DNA of 64,000 nt from Saccharomyces paradoxus (Eukaryota; Ascomycota; Saccharomycetes; Saccharomycetales; Saccharomycetaceae), in NCBI RefSeq assembly GCF_002079055.1, contig NC_047490.1, forward strand, positions 372,001-436,000, given 5' to 3'. How positions within the stretch are numbered: the first letter of the stretch is position 1; each line of letters starts with the position of its first letter. Under the pieces are notes generated by a model. It was not told the DNA's origin, made no database searches, and saw nothing but the letters and a program-made list of their open reading frames with translations. Of the stretch, positions 38,955 to 48,220 are shown in pieces. The translations under genes were made by a program, and so were the position numbers.

Positions 38955-40361
38955 TTATTGATTCACTAAGGATGCATTATACCTTGTTGTGTTCCAATCC
39001 CAATAAAACCGCAGTTCCTTTTCCTTACTAACTTTGGAAACATCACAATCTTCATAGAAACTTACACCTCGTAACCTGTCTTTTGCATACTTGTAAAATA
39101 GATTCTCTTCGCATGAAAAACCTGGACCATCTGAACAGCTCTCAATAGGAATCACAGCATCGTTAACTACATAACGGACGTACGATTCGTTTGAGCATTG
39201 AAACTTTTCCGTATAGACCCTAGCCCCTTGAGGAATGTACCATGACTTGTGATAGGAATGGTCGCGAAAAGGAACATAACTGGTGGTCAAATTCCTGGTA
39301 TCATCAATCAATCCTACAGCTGTCAAATAATTAAGGATATCAGTATCGTGTGTAAAGCTCAACCAAACTTTTTGATCCATATGCGCACTTTCTCGTAGTA
39401 GTTTCACCGTTGCATTGAATAAATTGGCACCTATAGATTTGATCAAGTTGTATCCGGGACCGTTTTGATAAAAGCTCGTCAAGTCGGTCTCGTAAGAATA
39501 GTGTATCATCTCTGCTGCAGTGAATACGTCACAGATGTTACTATAGCCCCTTGCGTTCAACTCGAAGGCACACCAAGAAAACAAGGCCGCTGCGTCTTTC
39601 ATACTTAAGTTCAGCCCTTTATTTTCGTCATTGAGACGATTAGAAACATTTTCTAAATAGTCTCTCGAGTATGATACTAGTATATCATTGTTGACATTCG
39701 AGTGCCAATTAGGACATGAACTTTTAGCAGCTAATGTGTTTGCACCTGAGGACGGATCTTCGCTGAGTGTTTGTAGTGATATATTGAAGCCATCGCCCAA
39801 AGCCTCGGCAAAATATTGGGCAGTATCATAGATTCTTTTTGAATTTGTGGCAAAGACAGGGAAGTTAGAACAGTTCTCCATCAATTGTCCATATTTCGCT
39901 AAAAATTCTCTTGCATGTCTCTTTGCATTCATTTCTCCCGTATATGGGTTCAACACATCGATTGAATTCTGCAAGGTTGTCTCCATTTCCAGATAACTTT
40001 CATCGGGAATAAAAAATTCATATCCATAATTTAAAAAAGATAGTGATCCACCATACTTGCCTGTATAATTATATATTTTATGCCACGTTTCAAAAATATC
40101 CTTGGCCTCACTTCTGGTAGGATACCTTTCACCATGCCTGCCAATCATTTGGACTTGCGTTAATCTACAACCTTCAGGAATATCCGTAGGTATACCGTAG
40201 TTAGCAGGAAAAGAGAAGTATGGTGCAGAACCCCCTAGAAAGGGAAACAGGTTCTTCTGAGAGCCAATTTGTTTAACATCCGCAAAAGTTCCAAATGGGA
40301 TGGAAGCTGCACTAGATAATGAAGCACCTAAAGAAATGACGAAAATAATTGGCTTTAACAT
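38955..40361 (-). CDS. DIA3: DIA3, secreted histidine acid phosphatase-like protein
   Basis: 468 residues. A signal peptide (about 1-20, IIFVISLGASLSSAAS) precedes the histidine acid phosphatase domain: RHGERYP at 75-81 with the nucleophilic His, and the proton-donor HD in SFTHDTDILNYL near residue 337. Many N-glycosylation sequons are present, as in Pho5. So it should be a catalytically intact, glycosylated, secreted acid phosphatase of the PHO3/PHO5 family. In S. cerevisiae loss causes more agar invasion (the name means digs into agar). I saw no CACGTG Pho4 site in the upstream 519 bases, so phosphate control like PHO5 is not evident. Confidence 0.94.
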   Translation of the reverse strand: MLKPIIFVISLGASLSSAASIPFGTFADVKQIGSQKNLFPFLGGSAPYFSFPANYGIPTDIPEGCRLTQVQMIGRHGERYPTRSEAKDIFETWHKIYNYTGKYGGSLSFLNYGYEFFIPDESYLEMETTLQNSIDVLNPYTGEMNAKRHAREFLAKYGQLMENCSNFPVFATNSKRIYDTAQYFAEALGDGFNISLQTLSEDPSSGANTLAAKSSCPNWHSNVNNDILVSYSRDYLENVSNRLNDENKGLNLSMKDAAALFSWCAFELNARGYSNICDVFTAAEMIHYSYETDLTSFYQNGPGYNLIKSIGANLFNATVKLLRESAHMDQKVWLSFTHDTDILNYLTAVGLIDDTRNLTTSYVPFRDHSYHKSWYIPQGARVYTEKFQCSNESYVRYVVNDAVIPIESCSDGPGFSCEENLFYKYAKDRLRGVSFYEDCDVSKVSKEKELRFYWDWNTTRYNASLVNQ

Positions 40362-40880
40362 TGCTCAAGGTATGGTATGCTAGAATATTGTTAGAGATAT
40401 TTCTGCTTTAAGCAATTTTGAAAAAAAACAGCATTATATAAATGTAAATTCTACAGGTTCAAGACAACATATGACCGCTCCACCCCTCATGAAGAGTCAC
40501 CGCTAAAGCGAAACGCTTGAGGCTTCCAGTGACTTGTCTTGAAACAGGGCAGTATCTAGTAAAAAAATTCAGGATTAAACGACTCATATTTGTCAAACTC
40601 CAACGACCCTTATTTCGAGAAAATTTTTTTCTTTTTGAATTGGGAACCAAGGTAATGACCACCGGCATTATCGTTGATGTAACTGCTCACACGGGCCAGC
40701 TTTCAGCCCTTGGACCATAAAGTTAAGATAGAAATAGAAGTTAACCAAGTGGGGCTTCGCGGCACACTGAAAGGAGAGGGGACTTTTTTAAGGATGCCAG
40801 ACCCTATGAAAAGGCTCGGCGGCTATATGATAATAGTAAATGGGTCAGAAAAAAGTTTAAGGCTTGCCATTACAATTACA
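40362..40880. other. DIA3 promoter / region before tRNA-Ala
   Basis: No gene seen. DIA3 reads leftwards and the tRNA rightwards, so this is a divergent region. No Ty delta-like sequence was recognised next to the tRNA, although such places are common integration targets. Confidence 0.5.
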
Positions 40881-40953
40881 GGGCGTGTGGCGTAGTCGGT
40901 AGCGCGCTCCCTTAGCATGGGAGAGGTCTCCGGTTCGATTCCGGACTCGTCCA
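40881..40953 (+). tRNA. tA(AGC): tRNA-Ala(AGC)
   Basis: 73 bases that fold as a full cloverleaf and match the classical yeast alanine tRNA. The acceptor stem carries the G3:U70 pair that identifies tRNA-Ala and the known U6:U67 mismatch. Anticodon AGC (read as IGC) sits in the loop TTAGCAT, and the T arm has GGTTCGATTCC, the internal B box. There is no intron. CCA is not encoded beyond the discriminator A73. Confidence 0.98.
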
Positions 40954-42312
40954 AATTTTTCCTTTTTTTTTTTTTTCGTGCGGGGACGGGATATAAGCCA
41001 ACCCTGTCGGCCGTCGCAAAATGACTGGAATTTTGTGTCGCGCACGTTTTTCATGCTAACAGAACAGGTAAATTCATATAGTTCTGGCAAGACGAGGTAG
41101 TCAAGAAAGAAGCGTCCTGTTTTACGGTATACAATCCAAAAGAAATTCCAAAATACTCGACTTTATCGTGATTTCCTTTCTCACAGTGTTGGCATTCGGC
41201 AGTACACGAAAATATATGTAGGCAAGTTCTTCTGAGTCTGCTGACTTTTAAAACGCATGCCATTGCCCACCTTGGCAAGCCAAGGCATGACCGACTTGCG
41301 TGGTGTTGCTACAGTCGGAAACCCGAGAGAGTTGTCGTTACTCCGATTATTTTGTACAGATGGTGGGACTTCGCCGTCTTTTCCATTTTTTTTTTTTTTA
41401 CCTCTAGAGCCGGACAAAGCTGCCCGGCTCAACTAATGGCCGGAAAAAAACGGAAAAAAAGAAAGACTAGCGTGTAGACGTAAGTATTGTAGTATACCTG
41501 ACGCGCACGTGATGGCCACGTAATCGCATCGCCCCTCACCTCCCACCGCTGAGTCAGCGCCACTAAAGCGGCAAATAGATACTCTTTCTCAGGCAAGGTG
41601 ACGGCGGTCCCCATCTCCTCCACAAAGGTTTCCCCTGGGGTTCGAGCAAAGCTAAATCTTCGCAGCATAAAAAATTCTCGAATTGCGTCAAATTAACAAA
41701 AAAGGAACCCCACTGCTACATCGGAAAAACATTCCAGTTACATATCGTCTTTGGCTTATCTGTCTTGTCCCCAGTAGATCATGTCGGAACAAAAGCAACA
41801 CTAAAGAAGAAAGAAGAAAAACAGAAGGCCAAGACAGGGTCAATGAGACTCTTGTCCTTCTTCTGTCCCTGTGTCTCTGGCCGACCACGCGCCATTGTCC
41901 CTCAGAAAGAAAGTAAAGACCCATACCCCGGGCACCCAAAGTCCCCACCCACACCGCCAATACGTAAACGGGGCACCCCCTGCAGGCCCACTTGCGCAGG
42001 CCTCCCGCCTTGCTTCGCTCCCCTCCCTTTTCTTTTTCTAGTTTTCCCTATTTTGTCCCTTTTTCCGCACAACAAGTATCAGAATCGGTTCATCAAATCT
42101 ATCCAACCTTATTCGCACGCAGACTGGCTTTGCATTGGCGGTTTCGCAGTTATATATATACTACCGTGAGTAAAACTGTTATGTTACCTTAAATTCTTCC
42201 TCCCTTTACTTTTCTTTTATCTCACTCTCCTACATAAGACGTCAAGAAAACAATTGTTTATTGTATACCCCCCACAAACTTAAACACAAACACACATATT
42301 GATAATATAAAG
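40954..42312. promoter_or_regulatory. Long GPD1 upstream region with stress-type sites
   Basis: This 1.36 kb has no credible gene. Sites seen: CCCCT stress elements (Msn2/4) at 41532-41536, 41632-41636, 41977-41981 and 42020-42024; TGAGTCA (Gcn4/AP-1-type) at 41550-41556; a Rap1-like CCACCCACACC at 41945-41955; and a TATATATATA box at 42151-42160, about 155 bases before the ATG. Rap1 sites and osmotic induction through Hog1 are known for the S. cerevisiae GPD1 promoter. Two GC-rich inverted repeats lie at 41256-41289 and 41407-41430. Confidence 0.6.
40956..40976 (+). terminator. RNA polymerase III terminator of tRNA-Ala
   Basis: T5 followed by CC and a T run of more than ten begins three bases after the tRNA end, the normal Pol III stop signal with a back-up run. 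Confidence 0.9.
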
Positions 42313-43488
42313 ATGTCTGCTGCTGCTGATAGATTAAACTTAACTTCCGGCCACTTGAATGCCGGTAGAAAGAGAAGCTCCTCTTCTGTCTCTTTGAAGG
42401 CCGCTGAAAAGCCATTCAAGGTTACCGTTATTGGATCCGGTAACTGGGGTACTACCATTGCCAAGGTTGTTGCCGAAAACTGTCAAGGATACCCAGAGGT
42501 TTTCGCCCCAACAGTACAAATGTGGGTGTTCGAAGAAGAAATCAATGGTGAAAAATTGACTGAAATTATAAATACTAGACATCAAAACGTCAAATACTTG
42601 CCTGGCATCACTCTACCCGACAATTTGGTTGCCAACCCAGACTTGATTGATTCTGTCAAGGATGTCGACATCATTGTCTTCAACATTCCACATCAATTTT
42701 TGCCACGTATCTGTAGCCAATTGAAAGGCCACGTTGACTCTCACGTCAGAGCTATTTCCTGTTTGAAGGGTTTTGAAGTTGGTGCTAAGGGTGTCCAATT
42801 ATTATCCTCTTATATTACTGAGGAACTAGGTATTCAATGTGGTGCTCTATCCGGTGCTAACATTGCCACCGAGGTCGCTCAAGAGCACTGGTCTGAAACC
42901 ACCGTCGCCTACCACATTCCAAAGGATTTCAGAGGCGAAGGTAAAGATGTCGACCATAAAGTTCTGAAGGCCTTGTTCCATAGACCTTACTTCCACGTCA
43001 GTGTCATCGAAGATGTTGCTGGTATCTCCATCTGTGGTGCTTTGAAGAACGTTGTCGCCCTAGGCTGTGGTTTCGTCGAAGGTCTAGGTTGGGGGAACAA
43101 CGCCTCTGCCGCCATCCAAAGAGTCGGTTTGGGTGAAATCATCAGATTCGGCCAAATGTTTTTCCCAGAATCTAGAGAAGAAACATACTACCAAGAGTCT
43201 GCTGGTGTTGCTGACTTGATCACCACCTGCGCTGGTGGTAGAAACGTCAAGGTTGCTAGACTAATGGCTACTTCTGGTAAGGACGCCTGGGAATGTGAAA
43301 AGGAATTGTTGAACGGTCAATCTGCTCAAGGTTTGATTACCTGTAAAGAAGTCCACGAATGGTTGGAGACATGTGGCTCTGTTGAAGATTTCCCATTATT
43401 TGAAGCCGTATACCAAATTGTTTACAACAATTACCCAATGAAGAACCTTCCGGACATGATTGAAGAATTAGATCTACATGAAGATTAG
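42313..43488 (+). CDS. GPD1: GPD1, NAD-dependent glycerol-3-phosphate dehydrogenase
   Basis: 391 residues. A type-2 peroxisomal signal RLNLTSGHL (R-L-x5-H-L) lies at 7-15; the serine cluster RKRSSSSVS (19-27) is the site of Ypk1/2 and Snf1 phosphorylation; the NAD-binding motif GSGNWG is at 41-46; and the catalytic Lys is in GALKNVVALGCG. It reduces dihydroxyacetone phosphate to glycerol-3-phosphate, the first step to glycerol, for osmotic balance and redox. Codon use is strongly biased to preferred yeast codons, as for abundant enzymes. I note two residue changes from the reference as I recall it (VAENCQGYP and FAPTVQ, for K and I). Confidence 0.98.
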   Translation: MSAAADRLNLTSGHLNAGRKRSSSSVSLKAAEKPFKVTVIGSGNWGTTIAKVVAENCQGYPEVFAPTVQMWVFEEEINGEKLTEIINTRHQNVKYLPGITLPDNLVANPDLIDSVKDVDIIVFNIPHQFLPRICSQLKGHVDSHVRAISCLKGFEVGAKGVQLLSSYITEELGIQCGALSGANIATEVAQEHWSETTVAYHIPKDFRGEGKDVDHKVLKALFHRPYFHVSVIEDVAGISICGALKNVVALGCGFVEGLGWGNNASAAIQRVGLGEIIRFGQMFFPESREETYYQESAGVADLITTCAGGRNVKVARLMATSGKDAWECEKELLNGQSAQGLITCKEVHEWLETCGSVEDFPLFEAVYQIVYNNYPMKNLPDMIEELDLHED

Positions 43489-44501
43489 ATTTATTAGGGA
43501 ATAATACCATATTCTACCTTCCCTTCACTTTTTTCAAGGCTCTTCTATATCATATTCATAAATTAGCATTATGTCATTTCTCATAACTACTTTATCACGT
43601 TAGAAATTTCTTAGTATTAAATTAATACAAAATTTAATAACCAAATAAAAATAAATAAATATGTATATTTAAACCCAAAAAATCCTATAGACCAAAAGGA
43701 TTTTCCATTTTATTAGCTACACCTCTTTTCCGCATTTATTGGGAGCAACAACACCACTTAAGTTGATGGGATAATTGCTTTTAATATCTGACGCCCGTAT
43801 GTCTGGGTGCATCACATATTGAGCCACCTTCAATAGACAAAGTGTCATATGTTCACAAATAATGGTCTTTAAGAGATCATCGTGCTCGAAAGAGCTTTAT
43901 GAAAGCTTAGCATTGATGTACTTTAGAATAACAATATTCTCTTACTCCTTATTCATTTATATCCAAAATATTCAAGCACATGGCGCACATGTTCGAGTGC
44001 ACACAATAAAGTCTCTTAGATATTTTGCGGCGTCCAAAAAAAAATAAGGGGTTCCTAGAAAAATCATATCGAGAAGAAAGAAAAAAAAGAATAATAGCAA
44101 ATCGGGTTCTCTACAATGATTCAAGATGTAGTTATATCATGATCATGGGTACATGATTTTTATAGATAATTAGAAGATTCTTCACCTGTCTGTTTTCGTT
44201 GGCTCGTGGTTGTTTGCGAGAAAGGAGGGTTTTTCATTTTGGAAATAGGTAATCACCATCATCATGTTGTTATCACCCCACCACGAAAACAATACGGAGT
44301 TGACCGTTTTTCTTTTTTTTCCCTTTGGCTGAAATTTCCCACCTGAACAAACGTGACAAAATATCTTTGAATTGATAGTAGCTTATATATATATATATAT
44401 ATATATACGTAGAAGTATATCAAGGCACAAATTCAAATAGGCAGTTGATCAATTTCAACTCAAAGAACAAAACAATAGAGATATACTAACCTACGGGAAG
44501 A
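43489..44501. other. GPD1-GPM2 intergenic region (1.0 kb)
   Basis: GPD1 terminator region (AT-rich, 43600-43680) and GPM2 promoter. An uninterrupted (TA)12 tract at 44384-44407 lies about 95 bases before the GPM2 ATG and can serve as TATA element. The 61-codon frame at 43862-44047 shows no feature. No other gene. Confidence 0.55.
44384..44407. repeat. (TA)n microsatellite / TATA region of GPM2
   Basis: Twelve TA dinucleotides in a row just upstream of GPM2. Such tracts change length easily and, as the probable TATA region, could affect expression. Confidence 0.8.
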
Positions 44502-45437
44502 ATGACTGCAAATAGATCATCCAATGTCATGACATTGTTCTTGTTGAGGCATGGGCAAAGTGAATTGAATCATGAGAACATATTCTGTGGGTGGATTGAC
44601 GCTAAGCTGACTGATAAAGGTAAAGAACAAGCTCGTCATTCCGCCGAGCTAATCAAGCAATATTGTAAAGCGAATAATTTGAAATTACCCCAGATTGGTT
44701 ATACTTCACGTTTAATAAGAACTCAACAGACTATAGAAACGATGTGCGAAGAATTCAAGTTAAAGCCACAACTACAGATTGTTTACGACTTCAATAAAAT
44801 TAAACTTGGGGACGAATTTGGCAGTGACAAGAAGGATAATATGAAAATCCCGATTCTTCAAACCTGGAGGTTGAACGAACGTCATTATGGCTCCTGGCAG
44901 GGCCAGAGGAAGCCAAATGTCTTAGAAGAATATGGTAAGGATAAGTACATGTTCATTAGAAGAGATTATGAAGGTAAGCCACCACCTGTAGACCTTGACC
45001 GTGAAATGATTCAACAAGAAAACGAGAAGGGCTCTTCCACTGGATACGAATTCAAGGAACCAAACAGGCAAATAAAATATGAGTTAGAATGTAGCAATCA
45101 CGAAATTGTGTTACCGGATTCTGAATCCCTTCGTGAGGTGGTTTATAGATTGAACCCCTTTCTACAAAATGTCATACTAAAATTAGCCAATCAATATGAT
45201 GAATCTTCGTGCCTAATTGTGGGCCATGGAAGCTCAGTGAGATCGCTATTGAAGATTCTGGAAGGTATATCGGATGATGACATCAAGAATGTTGATATTC
45301 CAAACGGCATTCCCTTGGTTGTTGAATTGGATAAGAATGATGGTCTCAAGTTCATCAGGAAGTTTTATCTGGATCCTGAATCTGCTAAGATCAATGCTGA
45401 GAAAGTTCGTAACGAGGGTTTCGTAAAAAACCCCTAA
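44502..45437 (+). CDS. GPM2: GPM2, phosphoglycerate mutase-like protein (paralogue of GPM1)
   Basis: 311 residues. The phosphohistidine signature LLRHGQSELN places the catalytic His at 17; the second conserved His is in LIVGHGSSVRSLLK. An insertion in the middle (around FGSDKKDNMK and REMIQQENEKGSSTGYEF) makes it longer than the 247-residue Gpm1. In S. cerevisiae Gpm2 and Gpm3 cannot replace Gpm1 and are regarded as poorly active or non-functional in glycolysis. The frame is intact here and the active-site residues are present. The stop codon sits in a short CCCCT/AGGGG inverted repeat. Confidence 0.95.
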   Translation: MTANRSSNVMTLFLLRHGQSELNHENIFCGWIDAKLTDKGKEQARHSAELIKQYCKANNLKLPQIGYTSRLIRTQQTIETMCEEFKLKPQLQIVYDFNKIKLGDEFGSDKKDNMKIPILQTWRLNERHYGSWQGQRKPNVLEEYGKDKYMFIRRDYEGKPPPVDLDREMIQQENEKGSSTGYEFKEPNRQIKYELECSNHEIVLPDSESLREVVYRLNPFLQNVILKLANQYDESSCLIVGHGSSVRSLLKILEGISDDDIKNVDIPNGIPLVVELDKNDGLKFIRKFYLDPESAKINAEKVRNEGFVKNP

Positions 45438-45660
45438 AGGGGGTAAGTATATACATGCAATTGTGTATTATCCTGAATAGAATGAAAACTAATAGAAAAA
45501 AATTTAATATACGTCAGATGAATACTTTGAAAATGTGATATTTATAAGAACATTCCTGAATGCAGATATATGATATATATGATATATATAGATGTGTATA
45601 TGTATTTCCATTTTTGGTGCGGTTTTCTTCCTTTATCCCCCATATAATGTGCAACCTTAA

Positions 45661-47271
45661 TTAACCCATGACATAACCAATATTGGCCTTTGCAAATTTT
45701 GTAACCTCTTGACGCTGTTCTAAGGATAAATCTTCATGCTTTGATTTTATATGCCTTGTCAAAGCATCCAGTCTCGAAAATGTCTTCTGATAGCCTTCAG
45801 ATCCAAGAATTTTTATACACTCTGAGCAACGGAAAACAATCTTTCTTTTAGCGTGAATAGTATTTTGGTGTCTTGTTAAATCATAGGATCTTGAAAATTG
45901 GGCACCGCATGGTTCATTTGTGATGAGGTTCATTATCTGACAAGTAAATATTTCGTTATTGCCATCAGAAGATGACGCATGCGCCGATGGTGGCGTAGTT
46001 GAGGATTTTGAATTCGAATTGGAAGATGAAGAATGTGAAGATAAGTGCTTCTTAGTATAGTTGATTAGCTTCCGCCTACTAGTATTTGAGGTTAATACAG
46101 CTGACGTCGGCTTCTTTATTCTTTCTAATGAGCTGTTTTCATTATTGTTGTTAGCGCCACTACGATTATTGGACGATTTTGCTGACTTCCTTTTGCCAGC
46201 AGCAGCATTAGAGGGTTTATTTGCCGAGGTTGATGGAGATGGAAATCTTTCAAAATCAATAGTGTTTTTATTGAGAACGAAGCTTTGCTTTCTTCTGTTC
46301 TTCAAGAGAGATATATCATAGATATCATCTTCGTCAAGAAGATCATTATCCTCATCCTCATCCTCATCCTGTATTTTCTCGTGTCCCTGTTCGTCTAACA
46401 AATTTTTAGACACACCACTGGTCATACTATCTATATTAGAGTCAACGTAACTGTACTCATTAAATAGATGGCCAGTACTCTTGGCACGACCCATTTTTTG
46501 ATCCGCGCCAAATATTGAGATCGATGTAGCGTCCAATGGCAGCAAGGGTTCCTCTTGGTGTTGATCTTGTTGTAAACAGTCTTCTTCTTCGATTTCATCC
46601 TCTTCATCATCACTAATATCATCATCATCAGAGTCAAATTCATTGTTAAAAATAGCTCTCGCGTCCTCATTATTTATTGCAGCGCTATTATCTTGAAGAG
46701 ACCACTGCATCTTCGGATTATAATTATCTTCATAAAAAAGCACTTCCTCGTCATTACCATATAGATTATCACCGTTATCGAAAAAATCGTTCGAAATTTT
46801 AACATCATAATTGAACGTATTCCGTGTCGGTACATACGGATCTGATACTTTCATTATATTCTTCAAATTAACAGTCTTCTGCAGCGGGGTTTCGCTGACA
46901 CTCTTAACCTCGTTTGGTATGAGGTGGACATTATTAATCTGTTTATCGTTTGCCGGTCCTTCACCATTTGTAAAAGAGGTGGTGGTAGTTAAAGTAGGAT
47001 CCGCGTATTTGTTGAATATTGGAAAGTGGAAAGTTTGCTGTGGCGGTATCGAAGCTGCACTCGATTCATTCTGCTGTTGAGATGAATGATTCCAAGTAAA
47101 ACCGTTATTTTCCTTGTTGCCGTTCACCAACTTATACGGAGTAATGCTAGCATTTGGATGGTAGTTTTGATAATGGCCTGCGAATTGATTATGACTTGGA
47201 TTAGTATGATACAACTCGTCTTCTAAAATATCTGTTAAGGTTCTTTTTAGGCTAAGTTCCGTGGAAGCCAT
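45661..47271 (-). CDS. RPN4: RPN4, transcription factor of proteasome genes
   Basis: 536 residues (reference about 531). Acidic segments rich in Asp/Glu (SDDDDISDDEEDEIEEED near 215-232; DEDEDEDNDLLDEDD near 300) act as activation regions and degrons, and a Ser/Asn-rich linker follows. The C-terminus has the atypical C2H2 pair: CQIMNLITNEPCGAQFSRSY with its HQNTIH ligands, then CSECIKILGSEGYQKTFSRL with HIKSKH. Rpn4 binds PACE elements (GGTGGCAAA) to induce proteasome subunits and is itself destroyed rapidly by the proteasome, a feedback loop. Stress input is visible in its promoter (HSE, Yap1 and Pdr1/3 sites). Confidence 0.96.
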   Translation of the reverse strand: MASTELSLKRTLTDILEDELYHTNPSHNQFAGHYQNYHPNASITPYKLVNGNKENNGFTWNHSSQQQNESSAASIPPQQTFHFPIFNKYADPTLTTTTSFTNGEGPANDKQINNVHLIPNEVKSVSETPLQKTVNLKNIMKVSDPYVPTRNTFNYDVKISNDFFDNGDNLYGNDEEVLFYEDNYNPKMQWSLQDNSAAINNEDARAIFNNEFDSDDDDISDDEEDEIEEEDCLQQDQHQEEPLLPLDATSISIFGADQKMGRAKSTGHLFNEYSYVDSNIDSMTSGVSKNLLDEQGHEKIQDEDEDEDNDLLDEDDIYDISLLKNRRKQSFVLNKNTIDFERFPSPSTSANKPSNAAAGKRKSAKSSNNRSGANNNNENSSLERIKKPTSAVLTSNTSRRKLINYTKKHLSSHSSSSNSNSKSSTTPPSAHASSSDGNNEIFTCQIMNLITNEPCGAQFSRSYDLTRHQNTIHAKRKIVFRCSECIKILGSEGYQKTFSRLDALTRHIKSKHEDLSLEQRQEVTKFAKANIGYVMG

Positions 47272-47599
47272 GATTGCTTGAAAATTTTAGAAAACTTTTG
47301 AAAAGGTACAAATTAGCTATTAGTACTATTTATTATTAGTTCAACTAAAAAGCGGTGTCCTTCCTTGAGGAGAAAAGGGAGAACGAAATGGAACTGATCT
47401 ATTCCTTAAATATTTCACCAAGAAGAAAAAAGCGTTTTGGGCTTATCTTCAATTTATATTAGAGATAAAACTTCTCCTCCTTAAACGATAAAAAAATCCG
47501 TGTGGGTTAGGCTGCTCATCCCGGGCATTCCCCAAATTAGGCTTCGAACTATTCTTTCCTTATATAGAATCGCTCTCCTCAACAAATTTCGCCGAAACG

Positions 47600-47612
47600 G
47601 AATTTTCTAGAA
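47600..47612. promoter_or_regulatory. Heat-shock element of RPN4
   Basis: GAAttTTCtaGAA is a perfect three-unit HSE with correct spacing, with a further GAA at 47594-47596. It lies about 330 bases before the RPN4 ATG. Hsf1 control of RPN4 is established in S. cerevisiae. Confidence 0.8.
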
Positions 47613-47631
47613 CCATCATTGTAAACGGCCA

Positions 47632-47638
47632 TTAGTAA
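47632..47638 (+). promoter_or_regulatory. Yap1 response element of RPN4
   Basis: TTAGTAA is an exact Yap1 site and lies between the HSE and the PDRE. Yap1 is a known activator of RPN4 on oxidative stress. Confidence 0.7.
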
Positions 47639-47654
47639 TAGTGATCACGTGCTT

Positions 47655-47664
47655 TTCCGCGGAA
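47655..47664. promoter_or_regulatory. Pleiotropic drug response element of RPN4
   Basis: TTCCGCGGAA is the ideal palindromic Pdr1/Pdr3 site, extended to a 16-base perfect palindrome at 47652-47667. Pdr1/Pdr3 regulation of RPN4 is known. Confidence 0.8.
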
Positions 47665-48220
47665 AAGTTCTTACAAGCTGGCACGCTTTTCTTTTGTGAT
47701 CCACGGAGCTTATGACTACGCCAACGAACAGGAATGAAGAGGCGATAAAGAAGAAGTATTCTTACTACAGGTAATTGATTTGTCTATAAGCAATCCGTAA
47801 TTGGATTTTTCAACGAGTGATGTTGAACACGTTAGTAACAGTTGTTTTTCAGCCTCCTCTGTGCCGTTCCTTTGGGTGGAATTACACCGTGGCCGATGAT
47901 GGCATTGTGTAGCACTTTAGCGTCGTAATAAATAAGGGCTCTGACAACAGCCCAACATTTTTTATTCTTGCTCGCTTGCTGTTTGCTTTGTAATTGATCA
48001 TGTGGTTTTCGAAAAATATTGGACCTTTCATCGTGATGCTCAAAAAGATAATCTAACCAATACAGTAGGCAAACTGAAGGAAATATCTATTGTTAAGTAA
48101 ACATAATACATAAGCCAAAGAAACAAATGTGCGGTAGAATACAATACAATTCGGTACAATAAAATACATTTAAATACATACAAGAACTAAGAAAAGGGGG
48201 TCTAAGTAAAAGAAAGCGCG

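Larger units (their letters stand above)
47272..48220. other. OSH2-RPN4 intergenic region (0.95 kb)
   Basis: The RPN4 promoter occupies the first 400 bases with a dense set of stress sites (separate entries). The rest is OSH2 3' sequence without a recognised gene. Confidence 0.6.

Noticed and set aside
40362-41700. Search for Ty delta, sigma or tau LTR remnants around tRNA-Ala
   Set aside because: No recognisable LTR ends or internal sequence were found by eye; the absence is only as good as reading without alignment.
41765-42169. 134-codon plus-strand frame upstream of GPD1
   Set aside because: It covers the promoter with its stress elements and TATA region, and its composition (Pro/Phe runs from C- and T-rich DNA) is not protein-like.
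42258-42585. Minus-strand frames over the GPD1 start (position of dubious YDL023C)
   Set aside because: Antisense to a highly codon-biased gene; biased codons keep the opposite strand open.
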